Source: Planctomycetaceae bacterium
GTDB lineage: Bacteria; Planctomycetota; SZUA-567
Direction of reading: 5' to 3'
DNA length: 49,362 nucleotides
Assembly (NCBI GenBank): GCA_021205245.1
Contig: JAJPXZ010000023.1
Span: 42,924 to 92,285 of the forward strand
Shown: positions 41,050 through 49,362 of the stretch, piece by piece
How positions within the stretch are numbered: the stretch's first letter is position 1
How the letters are laid out: every line of letters starts with the position of its first letter
The notes under the pieces: generated by a model
The model's database searches: none
Seen by the model: only the letters and a program-made list of their open reading frames with translations
Told to the model about the DNA's origin: nothing
Program-made: the position numbers and the translations under genes

Positions 41050-44000
41050 ATGGAAGGATGGCCCCGCATCCCCAACCAAAACAGCGCCTCGTCGTCCCGG
41101 CCGAAATCGACAATTCCGGCTCCGGGGACGGTGGTCATGGCCAGCGTGGAAGAAGAGCTGGGTGACGGCGTCTATTCCCTGCGCTGGGGCGGGAACCGCA
41201 TTTCCGTCACCAGCCGCAGCCCACTCAAGACCGGCCAGAGCCTTATCCTCAAATCCGAAACCAACGCCGATGGCAAACCGACCCTGGTGGTTCAGGGTCC
41301 GGCCCTGCCTGAACCGGGCAGCATCACCGGCCGAATAATTTATGGCCCGGGAAAAAATCGGACCCAATCCAAACAAAATAACGCCGCCGACAACGCCGCC
41401 GCCTCTCGGGAGAATCACCAGCAAGGCAATCAGATCGCCGCCGGCACGTCGAAAGCGATGACCATCCAGGCTCCAACGCCGATGAAACCGATGCAGGATC
41501 TTATCGGAGCGGTGCTGGAACCGTTGCCTGAATTCGAGGCCAGCGTCAAGATACTCGAGGAGGCGGTAAAAGAAGAGAAGGAACGGCTGGAAGAAAAGAG
41601 CGAAAAGGAACAAAAAAAGGCTGAGGCGGAAAAGCGCGGCGAAAGGACACAGGATGCAGATAGTGACGCTGACGAAATTGCATCTGTCCACGACCGTCGA
41701 ACCCGGCCGGCTCCGGGACGGCATGGAGCCCAGTCGCCGGCGGCGGCAGGCTCTGGCGCTCCGGCTCAGGGAGTCGCCGTCGGTGGACAACCAGCCGATG
41801 CCGCCCGCCCACCATTGCTCGATCAATTCGGCAGGCCCATAGCGCCTCCGCCGGTACAGACTCCACAAAGACCGCAGGAGGGCGCGCCGCCGCCAACCGC
41901 CGATGCACCGCTTCCGCAGCGGCCAGACAGCGTAGCGCCGCCGGCTCGGCCTTCAGTGCCTGTTCCACCCGTAACGGTGCCACCGTCCGGCCAAGCGCCT
42001 GCTCCGTCGGCTCCAGTTCCTGCCGAGCCGCCGGGTGGTGCGGCAACGGTTTTGCCCGAGAGTGCCGGCCCGAAAATCCCTGAGCCGCTCCCTGCACCAT
42101 TACCACAAAGCACCGTTGCCCCGACGATGCCTCCGCCGCCCATGCCTGCGGCTTCGGGTCAAACTATTCCTCCCGTCCCTGCTGCTCCCGCACAACCGCA
42201 AGGCGTGGGTTCTGCAGAAAACGCGCCGCCCAGCGTCTCGTCGCAGCCGGGGCAGGTGACGCCGCCTTCACCCATCCCCGCCACGGTTGTTGTCGCGCCG
42301 GAGAGTTCGGGTCCGATAGTTCCCGAGCCATTACCCGCGCCGGTATCATCGAGTGGAGGTCCGGCGGGGAATGCTCCGCCGCCACCACCTCCTGCGCCTC
42401 CTGCGCCTCCTGCGCCTTCGGGGCCGACAGTGGCGATTGTTCCTCCTTCTCATACAGGTGTTGGCACACCCGAGAGTGCGGTTCCAGCCGTTCCGGAATC
42501 ATTGCCTGCCGCACCATCGCGGAGCGATGTTCCAGTCGCGACCACCCAGCCACCTGCCGCAACGGCGCAGGCACCGGTCTCCACCACGCAAGCGCCTGCC
42601 ACCGTTGTTGTGCAGCCGGAACGCGCTGGCCCTGTCGTTCCCGAACCGTTGCCCGCTGTCGTGCAGGGGAGCGGCAATTCCGGCGCGGCCACCGTGCCAG
42701 GCACCCCGGCAGCGGCGACACCGCCGGCAACCATTCCCCCAGCGAACGCCACTGTGCCGACGGAAACGATAGCGCCGATGCCTTCGGCTCCTGTCCACAT
42801 TGTCGCGCCAGCGCCAGCACCGCAAACAGCCACGCCGCCACCAACGGGTGCACAGGCGCAGGGCGCAACGCCAGTCCCTCTTGTTCTGCCAGATAATGCC
42901 GGACCGGTTGTTCTCGATACTCCGGCTCCTCATCCACCGCAGCCGGTTGAGCCAGGACAACCGCCAGCAAAACCGGCCGAGACGGCAGTGCCTCCCGAAG
43001 CAGCGCCCATGCCTCCGCCGCGTCAGTCGGGCAATTACGGCCCGTCGCGCAGCGATACCGACACCATCAGGGCGAGGCAGGCGACTCTGCCCAGCGCCGA
43101 TATGGCGGATCTTGAAACGGTCGAAGCCCGGACCGGAGCGAAACCGGAAGTCGTCCTGAAAGAGGCGTTGACGCAAATGGTCAAGGCGGCGGAACTGCCA
43201 CTCGCCGGCGGGGCCAATGTCCCGCCGTTGTCGCTGGTTGCCAAGCCGCCGCCGGAGACTTTGGACAAAGCGGCAGAACTTCTGTTGCAGGCGGCCGGCG
43301 TCACGCCGGACACGGAATCCGTCGCAGCCGCCCGCGCCCTTATCAAGCAAAATGTCCATATCGACAGAGACAGCGTTCAGACAGTGCTGACCGCCGCTGC
43401 CGAAGCACCTGAACCCGATCGCGAGGCCGTGATGAATGCGGCGGCACGATTGCTGTCCAAAGACATACCCGTCTCGCCGCCGCTGGTCGCCGGATTGGTG
43501 GACGTGCTCGACCGCCGCGCCGGAACCCACGCCCTGATGCACCAGGCGCAGGAAGCGCTGGCAATAGATCCGGACAACCCGCAGGCGCAAAAGCTTATGG
43601 AGGCTGCGGGCGACCTTCTTGACATGCTGCATGTTGATCTCGCCAGTCCCGATGCGCCCGAAGCGCTTGAGCGATACCTCTCCACCTTCGGCAGGGAGAC
43701 CCTCGGCAAGGCGTTGGCCCTGGTGGAAACAGCCGCCCAGGCCATCCTGGAGGGCAGCCCCGAATTGCAACGGCTCGACCAGGCGATCTCGGCAGTCCTG
43801 ACCGAACTCACGGACGAACTCGCGCAGGTGCAGACGCAGGAACTGGCGGATGAAAAAATTCCAACGCCGCAAGACGCCGCGCCGCCGCCTTCGAAAGATC
43901 CGTCCACGCCTATTCAAGCCACGCCGCTTCCGGCTCGGCCGCTTCCGTCCGCGCCCATCAACGCCTATTTGAATGCGCCGCGCGCCTTCGACATCGCCGA

Positions 44001-45030
44001 GGCGTTGAAAAACCTGCCGCCCATGCCGCAGAACATCACCATCAATTCGCCAGTGCCGCAGGAAGCGCCCCCACTGCTTCCGCAGCCTTTGCCCGCACCG
44101 TTGCCGAATCTGATGCCACCTCCGGACGGGAGCGTCCCGCAGGGCGATGGTACAACCACGCCGCAACCAGCACCGGGAACGCCCGCACCGCCGACGCCCG
44201 CGCCGATGCCGCCGGCGGGCGAAGGGTTTCTCATGCCGAAGTTGGATACCCTTTTCCAAATCCCCGGTCTGAATCGTCCGGAGCTGGAACTCTTGAAACC
44301 GTCCGGATTCATGGAGCGGTTTTTGCAATCGTCCGTGGACGGTCCCGATGCCCAGCAGGTCAAGGAGGACGCTCGCACGCTGTTGCGGCAGTTGACGTCC
44401 GAGGACGCCCGGCAGGTGGAGCGCGGTCTGCGTGATGTGAAAAATAAAAGCGGCGACGTCCTGCGTGAAACAGCGGCGCGGTTGAACGAGCGCGAGGTGG
44501 AAGTTATCCGCAACAACACTGTTCTCAATCGCCTTGCCGACGCTGCCACCAGCTTGCGCGATCTCGGCCGGCAGCTCCTTGCCGTAAAGGCGGAAAACCT
44601 CGCCGGGCAGGACCGCGAGCCTGGCGTCATGTTGGCGGAAGTGCCATTCAAACTGAACGACGACGCGGGCGAAGGCAGGATGCAAATGTTCTACCGCCGC
44701 CGCAAAGACAAGGGCGAGGGTTGGAATAACCGCGTTATTCTCGACCTCAATACCACCCGCATGGGACCGGTGCTGGGCGATATGCGCTTTTTTGGCCAGG
44801 ACATGGTGCTGAATATGTTTGTCGAGCACCAGGAGACAGCCAAATATCTTGAAGCGTCGGGAAATGATCTGATCGCGGCGTTGGCTGAAAAGGGTTTTCG
44901 GGTCAAAGCGCGCTTTATGGTGCTGCCGCTCCGTACTGCTCCGGAAATACGCGCCGACCGCCCGGTTATTGCTGGCGAAGAGTCCGCTGCCACATCTTCG
45001 GACGGTGGCAGGCTCGATATCAAGGGTTGA
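41050..45030 (+). CDS. Very large FliK-like protein with proline-rich repeat linker
   Basis: A roughly 1326-residue protein, far longer than typical FliK (about 400). The last 130 residues resemble the FliK C-terminal hook-length domain (Flg_hook): MLAEVPFKLNDDAGEGRMQM, VILDLNTTRMGPVLGDMRFFGQDMVLNMFVEHQETAKYLEA and LIAALAEKGFRVKARF. The N-terminus has a small beta domain (DGVYSLRWGGNRISV), then a charged helix. From about residue 240 to 660 it is Pro/Ala/Val-rich with degenerate repeats. A helical region and a second proline-rich stretch follow. FliK uses a long disordered ruler to set hook length. The start is uncertain (41032, 41050 or 41137). No other flagellar gene is adjacent. Confidence 0.7.
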   Translation: MEGWPRIPNQNSASSSRPKSTIPAPGTVVMASVEEELGDGVYSLRWGGNRISVTSRSPLKTGQSLILKSETNADGKPTLVVQGPALPEPGSITGRIIYGPGKNRTQSKQNNAADNAAASRENHQQGNQIAAGTSKAMTIQAPTPMKPMQDLIGAVLEPLPEFEASVKILEEAVKEEKERLEEKSEKEQKKAEAEKRGERTQDADSDADEIASVHDRRTRPAPGRHGAQSPAAAGSGAPAQGVAVGGQPADAARPPLLDQFGRPIAPPPVQTPQRPQEGAPPPTADAPLPQRPDSVAPPARPSVPVPPVTVPPSGQAPAPSAPVPAEPPGGAATVLPESAGPKIPEPLPAPLPQSTVAPTMPPPPMPAASGQTIPPVPAAPAQPQGVGSAENAPPSVSSQPGQVTPPSPIPATVVVAPESSGPIVPEPLPAPVSSSGGPAGNAPPPPPPAPPAPPAPSGPTVAIVPPSHTGVGTPESAVPAVPESLPAAPSRSDVPVATTQPPAATAQAPVSTTQAPATVVVQPERAGPVVPEPLPAVVQGSGNSGAATVPGTPAAATPPATIPPANATVPTETIAPMPSAPVHIVAPAPAPQTATPPPTGAQAQGATPVPLVLPDNAGPVVLDTPAPHPPQPVEPGQPPAKPAETAVPPEAAPMPPPRQSGNYGPSRSDTDTIRARQATLPSADMADLETVEARTGAKPEVVLKEALTQMVKAAELPLAGGANVPPLSLVAKPPPETLDKAAELLLQAAGVTPDTESVAAARALIKQNVHIDRDSVQTVLTAAAEAPEPDREAVMNAAARLLSKDIPVSPPLVAGLVDVLDRRAGTHALMHQAQEALAIDPDNPQAQKLMEAAGDLLDMLHVDLASPDAPEALERYLSTFGRETLGKALALVETAAQAILEGSPELQRLDQAISAVLTELTDELAQVQTQELADEKIPTPQDAAPPPSKDPSTPIQATPLPARPLPSAPINAYLNAPRAFDIAEALKNLPPMPQNITINSPVPQEAPPLLPQPLPAPLPNLMPPPDGSVPQGDGTTTPQPAPGTPAPPTPAPMPPAGEGFLMPKLDTLFQIPGLNRPELELLKPSGFMERFLQSSVDGPDAQQVKEDARTLLRQLTSEDARQVERGLRDVKNKSGDVLRETAARLNEREVEVIRNNTVLNRLADAATSLRDLGRQLLAVKAENLAGQDREPGVMLAEVPFKLNDDAGEGRMQMFYRRRKDKGEGWNNRVILDLNTTRMGPVLGDMRFFGQDMVLNMFVEHQETAKYLEASGNDLIAALAEKGFRVKARFMVLPLRTAPEIRADRPVIAGEESAATSSDGGRLDIKG
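42042..42930 (+). repeat. Degenerate coding repeats in the FliK-like linker
   Basis: Units such as ATVLPESAGPKIPEPLPA (about 42042), ATVVVAPESSGPIVPEPLPA (about 42280), VAIVPPSHTGVGTPESAVPA (about 42430), ATVVVQPERAGPVVPEPLPA (about 42598) and VPLVLPDNAGPVVLDTPAP (about 42871) recur at irregular 150-270 bp spacing. Confidence 0.75.
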
Positions 45031-45031
45031 C

Positions 45032-45967
45032 ATGGACCAATTCGCACTCCATTTGCCGCGAATCGCCTTTGGCATAGTATGCCTGGTGGTTGTGTATGTG
45101 CTTTTTCGCTATAAGAAAAAGAACGATTTCAACCTGTGGATGCGCGAACAGCACCGGGATATCACCCGGGCGGCGTCGGATGCGGCCTATTGCCAGGAGA
45201 CATTGGCGGAAACAAAAGCCGCGCTGGCCGCGTTTGGACAGGAAACCGTCGCTTCACCACTCACGAAACGGCAGGAAGTGGTCCTCCGCGCCTATCCCCG
45301 GCTGATGTTTCTTTTGGGAGGCATGGGGGTGGCGATGATTTTTGTCGCCGTTGTGTCCCCTACAGAGACGGACGGGGTGGATTGGCCCCTGTATGCAGGG
45401 CCGATCGTCCTGGTGGCCGCCGCCGTTATGTATTATTTCCATCGCCGCGAGCGGCGGGCCTTTACCCGGGTGCAGCTCCTGAACCGCAAATATCTGCTCG
45501 AGAAGACCCTGAACCACGGCGAAATGTTCGAAACGATGCGGGAATTGCTCAAATATTACCCCAACCTCGTGCCGCTGTGGGTCGAAATGGCCACGCAACA
45601 CGCGGAAAAGGGTGATATGGCGGCGGCAATTGCCGTTATTCGCGATGCAGAAGCGGAAGTTGGCGATAATCTCGACCTCGCCTTGACGGAAATATCGTTC
45701 CGGTTGCGGCAAAAGGACGTCAAGGCGGCGGAAAAGAGGCTGAAAAGGGCCGAATCCTACCCACGGCAGGCCAGCGATCCACGAATTGCCCTCTATTTTG
45801 GTGCTATTGCACTCGAAAAAGGGGATCAAGAGGAGGCCAAGAGGCGTTTTGACGAGGCCATGGGGTTGGATTCGCGCTGTGTTGGGCAGTTTATCACCCA
45901 GGATCAGGTGTTTTTGAGCCTCAAAACGCTGGTTGAGGAAGAAAATGAGGCGAAATCGGGGTCGTAG
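45032..45967 (+). CDS. Membrane protein with TPR-like cytoplasmic domain
   Basis: A 311-residue protein. Transmembrane segments lie at about 11-27 (FGIVCLVVVYVLFRY), 88-106 (LMFLLGGMGVAMIFVAVV) and 117-135 (LYAGPIVLVAAAVMYYF). They are followed by helical repeats of TPR type (MFETMRELLKYYPNLVPLWVEMA, VKAAEKRLKRAESYP, LYFGAIALEKGDQEEAKRRFDEAM). The ATG at 45032 lies two bases after the stop of the FliK-like gene, so the two are co-transcribed. The overall plan resembles CcmI or Tol-type scaffold proteins, but no family match is certain. Confidence 0.7.
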   Translation: MDQFALHLPRIAFGIVCLVVVYVLFRYKKKNDFNLWMREQHRDITRAASDAAYCQETLAETKAALAAFGQETVASPLTKRQEVVLRAYPRLMFLLGGMGVAMIFVAVVSPTETDGVDWPLYAGPIVLVAAAVMYYFHRRERRAFTRVQLLNRKYLLEKTLNHGEMFETMRELLKYYPNLVPLWVEMATQHAEKGDMAAAIAVIRDAEAEVGDNLDLALTEISFRLRQKDVKAAEKRLKRAESYPRQASDPRIALYFGAIALEKGDQEEAKRRFDEAMGLDSRCVGQFITQDQVFLSLKTLVEEENEAKSGS

Positions 45968-46291
45968 GGGACTATTTTTACCGGTTTCTGCAAAGGTTTA
46001 GGACAGGATTCAGGGTCATAATACCGACTCGAACGGGAATATTAGCGGTTTTTTCGCAACTTTTCACGGAACGTAAACTAGTTGTTTTACAATGGTTTAT
46101 GATGGCAAATATAGTCGTCCGGATGGATGCGGAAGAAAAAGTTTTCGAAAAAGCTCTTGCAAAAGAATTCGAAATTCGTATTATCCAATTCATCGCAGCA
46201 ACGATGAGGAGAACGGAACACGCCTGACTGCTGAAACGCAGCCAGTGCGGAACACCCTCTGCTCTGCTTTGAAAGTTTTTGAAAAAAGTTC

Positions 46292-46319
46292 TTGACAAAG
46301 CCGAACATTAGGGTATGAT
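46292..46319 (+). promoter_or_regulatory. rRNA operon promoter
   Basis: Perfect -35 TTGACA (46292-46297), a 16-base spacer and -10 TATGAT (46314-46319, five of six). A-rich and T-rich tracts lie upstream (about 46265-46290) and may act as an UP element. Confidence 0.75.
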
Positions 46320-46342
46320 TAAATTCGCCTTGAGGAATTCGG

Positions 46343-46374
46343 ACGCTAGGGCCTGACGGCCCGGCGCTTTTTTT
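46343..46374 (+). terminator. Intrinsic-terminator-like hairpin in the rRNA leader
   Basis: ACGC-GGGCC pairs with GGCCC-GCG, followed by seven T. It starts only about 17 bases after the expected transcription start and 380 bases before 16S. Confidence 0.65.
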
Positions 46375-46576
46375 GTCCCTATAAGAGTGGCGGGACATTA
46401 AACGAAAGCCTCAAAAACGCCGCTGAAAAAAACTTGAGAAAAAGTTAAAAAAGACTCAAGGGATTCAGCGAGGATGACGATAAATAACTCCTGGCAAGTG
46501 AGCCGACGAGCTTCGGTGAAAGCCAAGTGAGGTTACTAAAAGACTTTATAGCAATGCCCAGCTTTGTACGGGCGAG

Positions 46577-46588
46577 TGCTCTTTGAAA
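46577..46588 (+). promoter_or_regulatory. boxA antitermination site, leader
   Basis: TGCTCTTTGAAA closely matches bacterial boxA (TGCTCTTTAACA), bound by NusB/NusE to protect rRNA transcription from termination. Confidence 0.75.
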
Positions 46589-46753
46589 TTAAAATAGGCA
46601 GCTTTGATGTAAGAGTTCGTGAGTTGAATCATATCCTCCCCGGATATGATTCTGCGACCGGCTTCTTTCCACAAGCCTGTGGGGGAAGCCAAAAAAATCA
46701 ATGCCAAGTCTGTCGACCGCTAGCCCGGCGGCAGACATAGTTCAAGCTTTTCT

Positions 46754-48303
<1,550 letters not shown>

Positions 48304-48517
48304 CTAAGGACATCCTTAGGGGTAGGAAAGTTACCCGGCGATAGCCAAGAGTTCGCTCTTGGTCCGACTGGGGACGGAACTGCTCACATCAGGTCACGAA
48401 CTCGACCAAAGAAGCTGCCTATTCTCTATTCTATCCCCAATCGCCCCGTGAGCATCGCGGGGCACTTTTGCCGAATGCGGCCTGCATGGCCAACTGGCCT
48501 ATGTAACGCCCTCTAGA

Positions 48518-48593
48518 GGGGACGTAGCTCAGTTGGGAGAGCGCCGCCTTTGCAAGGCGGAGGTCGTCGGTTCGATCCCGATCGTCTCCACCA
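48518..48593 (+). tRNA. tRNA-Ala (anticodon TGC), CCA encoded
   Basis: Complete cloverleaf in the 16S-23S spacer. Acceptor GGGGACG pairs with CGTCTCC, anticodon stem CCGCC/GGCGG has loop TTTGCAA (anticodon TGC), T-arm has TTCGATC, and discriminator A with CCA is encoded. Confidence 0.95.
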
Positions 48594-48617
48594 TCTTGAG
48601 CCAGCCGTCGTGTAAAT

Positions 48618-48694
48618 GGGCTTGTAGCTCAGTTGGTTAGAGCGCGTCCCTGATAAGGACGAGGCCGATAGTTCGAATCTATCCAAGCCCACCA
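48618..48694 (+). tRNA. tRNA-Ile (anticodon GAT), CCA encoded
   Basis: Complete cloverleaf. Acceptor GGGCTTG pairs with CAAGCCC, anticodon stem CGTCC/GGACG has loop CTGATAA (anticodon GAT), T-arm has TTCGAAT, and CCA is encoded. It lies after tRNA-Ala, the reverse of the common Ile-Ala order. Confidence 0.95.
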
Positions 48695-48778
48695 TTTATT
48701 CGGGAAGCTGGACGCGGCAAGAAGTGGGATAAAACGGAAGTAACAAACAACGGGAACGGCCATTGCAGCCAGACCCAT

Positions 48779-48790
48779 TGCTCTTTGACA
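48779..48790 (+). promoter_or_regulatory. boxA antitermination site, 16S-23S spacer
   Basis: TGCTCTTTGACA lies between tRNA-Ile and 23S, the usual place for the second boxA of an rRNA operon. It matches the leader boxA at 46577 in ten or eleven of twelve bases. Confidence 0.75.
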
Positions 48791-48943
48791 TTTGAATAGC
48801 AGGCGATAATAGCGCGTGGTAAGAGATGTTGGTATCTCGACACCAGTGCAAAAGCAAAAGGCGAAACAAATTTAAAGCTACTTTCTTGGTAACGGGAAAG
48901 TGCGGCACTTTTAGCCCGGATTTATCGAGGGCGGGAGTGTTGC

Positions 48944-49362
48944 GATCAAGTTACTAAGGGTGTACGGTGGATGCCTTGGCGCCAAGAGCCGATGAAGGAC
49001 GCGGGTTAACTGCGATAAGCCCCGGGGAGCCGTTGCCAGGCTTCGATCCGGGGGTCTCCGAATGACTCTATACTGAACACATAGGTATAGAGAGGGAACG
49101 TGGGGAACTGATACATCTAAGTACTCACAGGAAAAGAACGCAAACAGCGATTACCTTAGTAGCGGCGAGCGAAACGGTAAGAGTCCAAACCATATACGTG
49201 TAAGGTCAGGCCGTTGCGTATATGGGGTCGTGGGAACGTCATGCCGAACCTGAATAGGCAGTCGTATGTTACTCGTTAACCGAATAGTCTGGAAAGTCTG
49301 GCCATAGAAGGTGATAGCCCTGTACGTGAAAGCGATTGACAGCGTAGACGTCTCCCAAGTAC
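48944..49362 (+). rRNA. rrl: 23S ribosomal RNA, 5' part (continues beyond window)
   Basis: Begins near GATCAAGTTACTAAGGGTGT, followed by ACGGTGGATGCC, GATGAAGGACG and TTAGTAGCGGCGAGCGAA, all conserved near the 23S 5' end. The sequence is cut at the window edge after about 420 bases. Confidence 0.96.

Larger units (their letters stand above)
45968..46753. other. rRNA operon upstream and leader region
   Basis: The first 320 bp show nothing recognisable. The rest holds the rRNA promoter (46292-46319), a leader hairpin with T-run (46343-46374) and a boxA (46577-46588). No credible gene is present. Confidence 0.7.

Noticed and set aside
42042..42930. Possible CRISPR-like spaced repeats
   Set aside because: The repeats are degenerate, coding, in frame and irregularly spaced; they are a proline-rich protein linker.
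42499..45075. 858-residue open frame on the minus strand across the FliK-like gene
   Set aside because: It is antisense to a proline/alanine-rich gene, and such GC-rich sequence keeps the opposite frame free of stops. The product is Arg/His/Gly-rich with no domain.

Overview
The window reads as chromosomal DNA of a Gram-negative, probably flagellated bacterium of moderately high GC. Outer-membrane lipopolysaccharide is implied by a heptose-nucleotide synthase domain, a family 9 heptosyltransferase and a lipid A synthase N-terminal domain. A flagellum is suggested only by one FliK-like protein. The 16S rRNA has the Planctomycetes-like variant GGGGGCTCACACAAGCGG, and several secreted DUF proteins resemble families I associate with the PVC group. 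I therefore lean to Planctomycetota or a relative, with low confidence.

Layout. 1-2363: SOS block with the 3' end of lexA, a GyrI-like protein, recA and a strong terminator. 2362-5125 (minus): dnaN, a DciA/DUF721 gene and hemW. 5126-5690: a gene-free stretch with two parS-like palindromes and ATTCAAC repeats, a candidate origin or segregation locus. 5690-8379: a zinc-finger lipoprotein, a long inverted repeat and an unrecognised 479-residue protein. 8504-12256: a heterodimeric ABC exporter. 12498-16072: a FIST sensor protein, a LAB_N-GT2 fusion, an ACT protein, a glycosyltransferase remnant and an RbsD/FucU protein. 16164-20041 (minus): a sugar-binding protein, then TPR, DUF6599 and HldE-Nudix genes. 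20418-23882: a sugar/cation symporter and a TetR-efflux pair with a perfect operator. 24013-25533 (minus): TIGR04076, arginase-like and DUF6485 genes. 26380-28666: an XRE regulator, a flavin reductase, a riboswitch-like leader and an NHL propeller protein. 28737-31517 (minus): tRNA-Gln, rsmI, GT2 and GT9. 31904-33748: ftsH. 33762-40779 (minus): a tight operon of a small membrane protein, cinA, DUF2225, M15 peptidase and mutS. 41050-45967: a very large FliK-like protein and a membrane TPR protein. 46292-49362: rRNA operon with promoter, leader hairpin, boxA sites, 16S, tRNA-Ala, tRNA-Ile and partial 23S.

The most striking non-coding signal is a 106-bp hairpin element present twice (820-925 and 31755-31860). 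The copies lie directly upstream of recA and of ftsH and differ at only three positions, all in the apical loop. I found no CRISPR array, complete insertion sequence, integrase or recognisable defence system. The window is mostly housekeeping and ordinary accessory genes, so any new biology is most likely in the non-coding structured elements.
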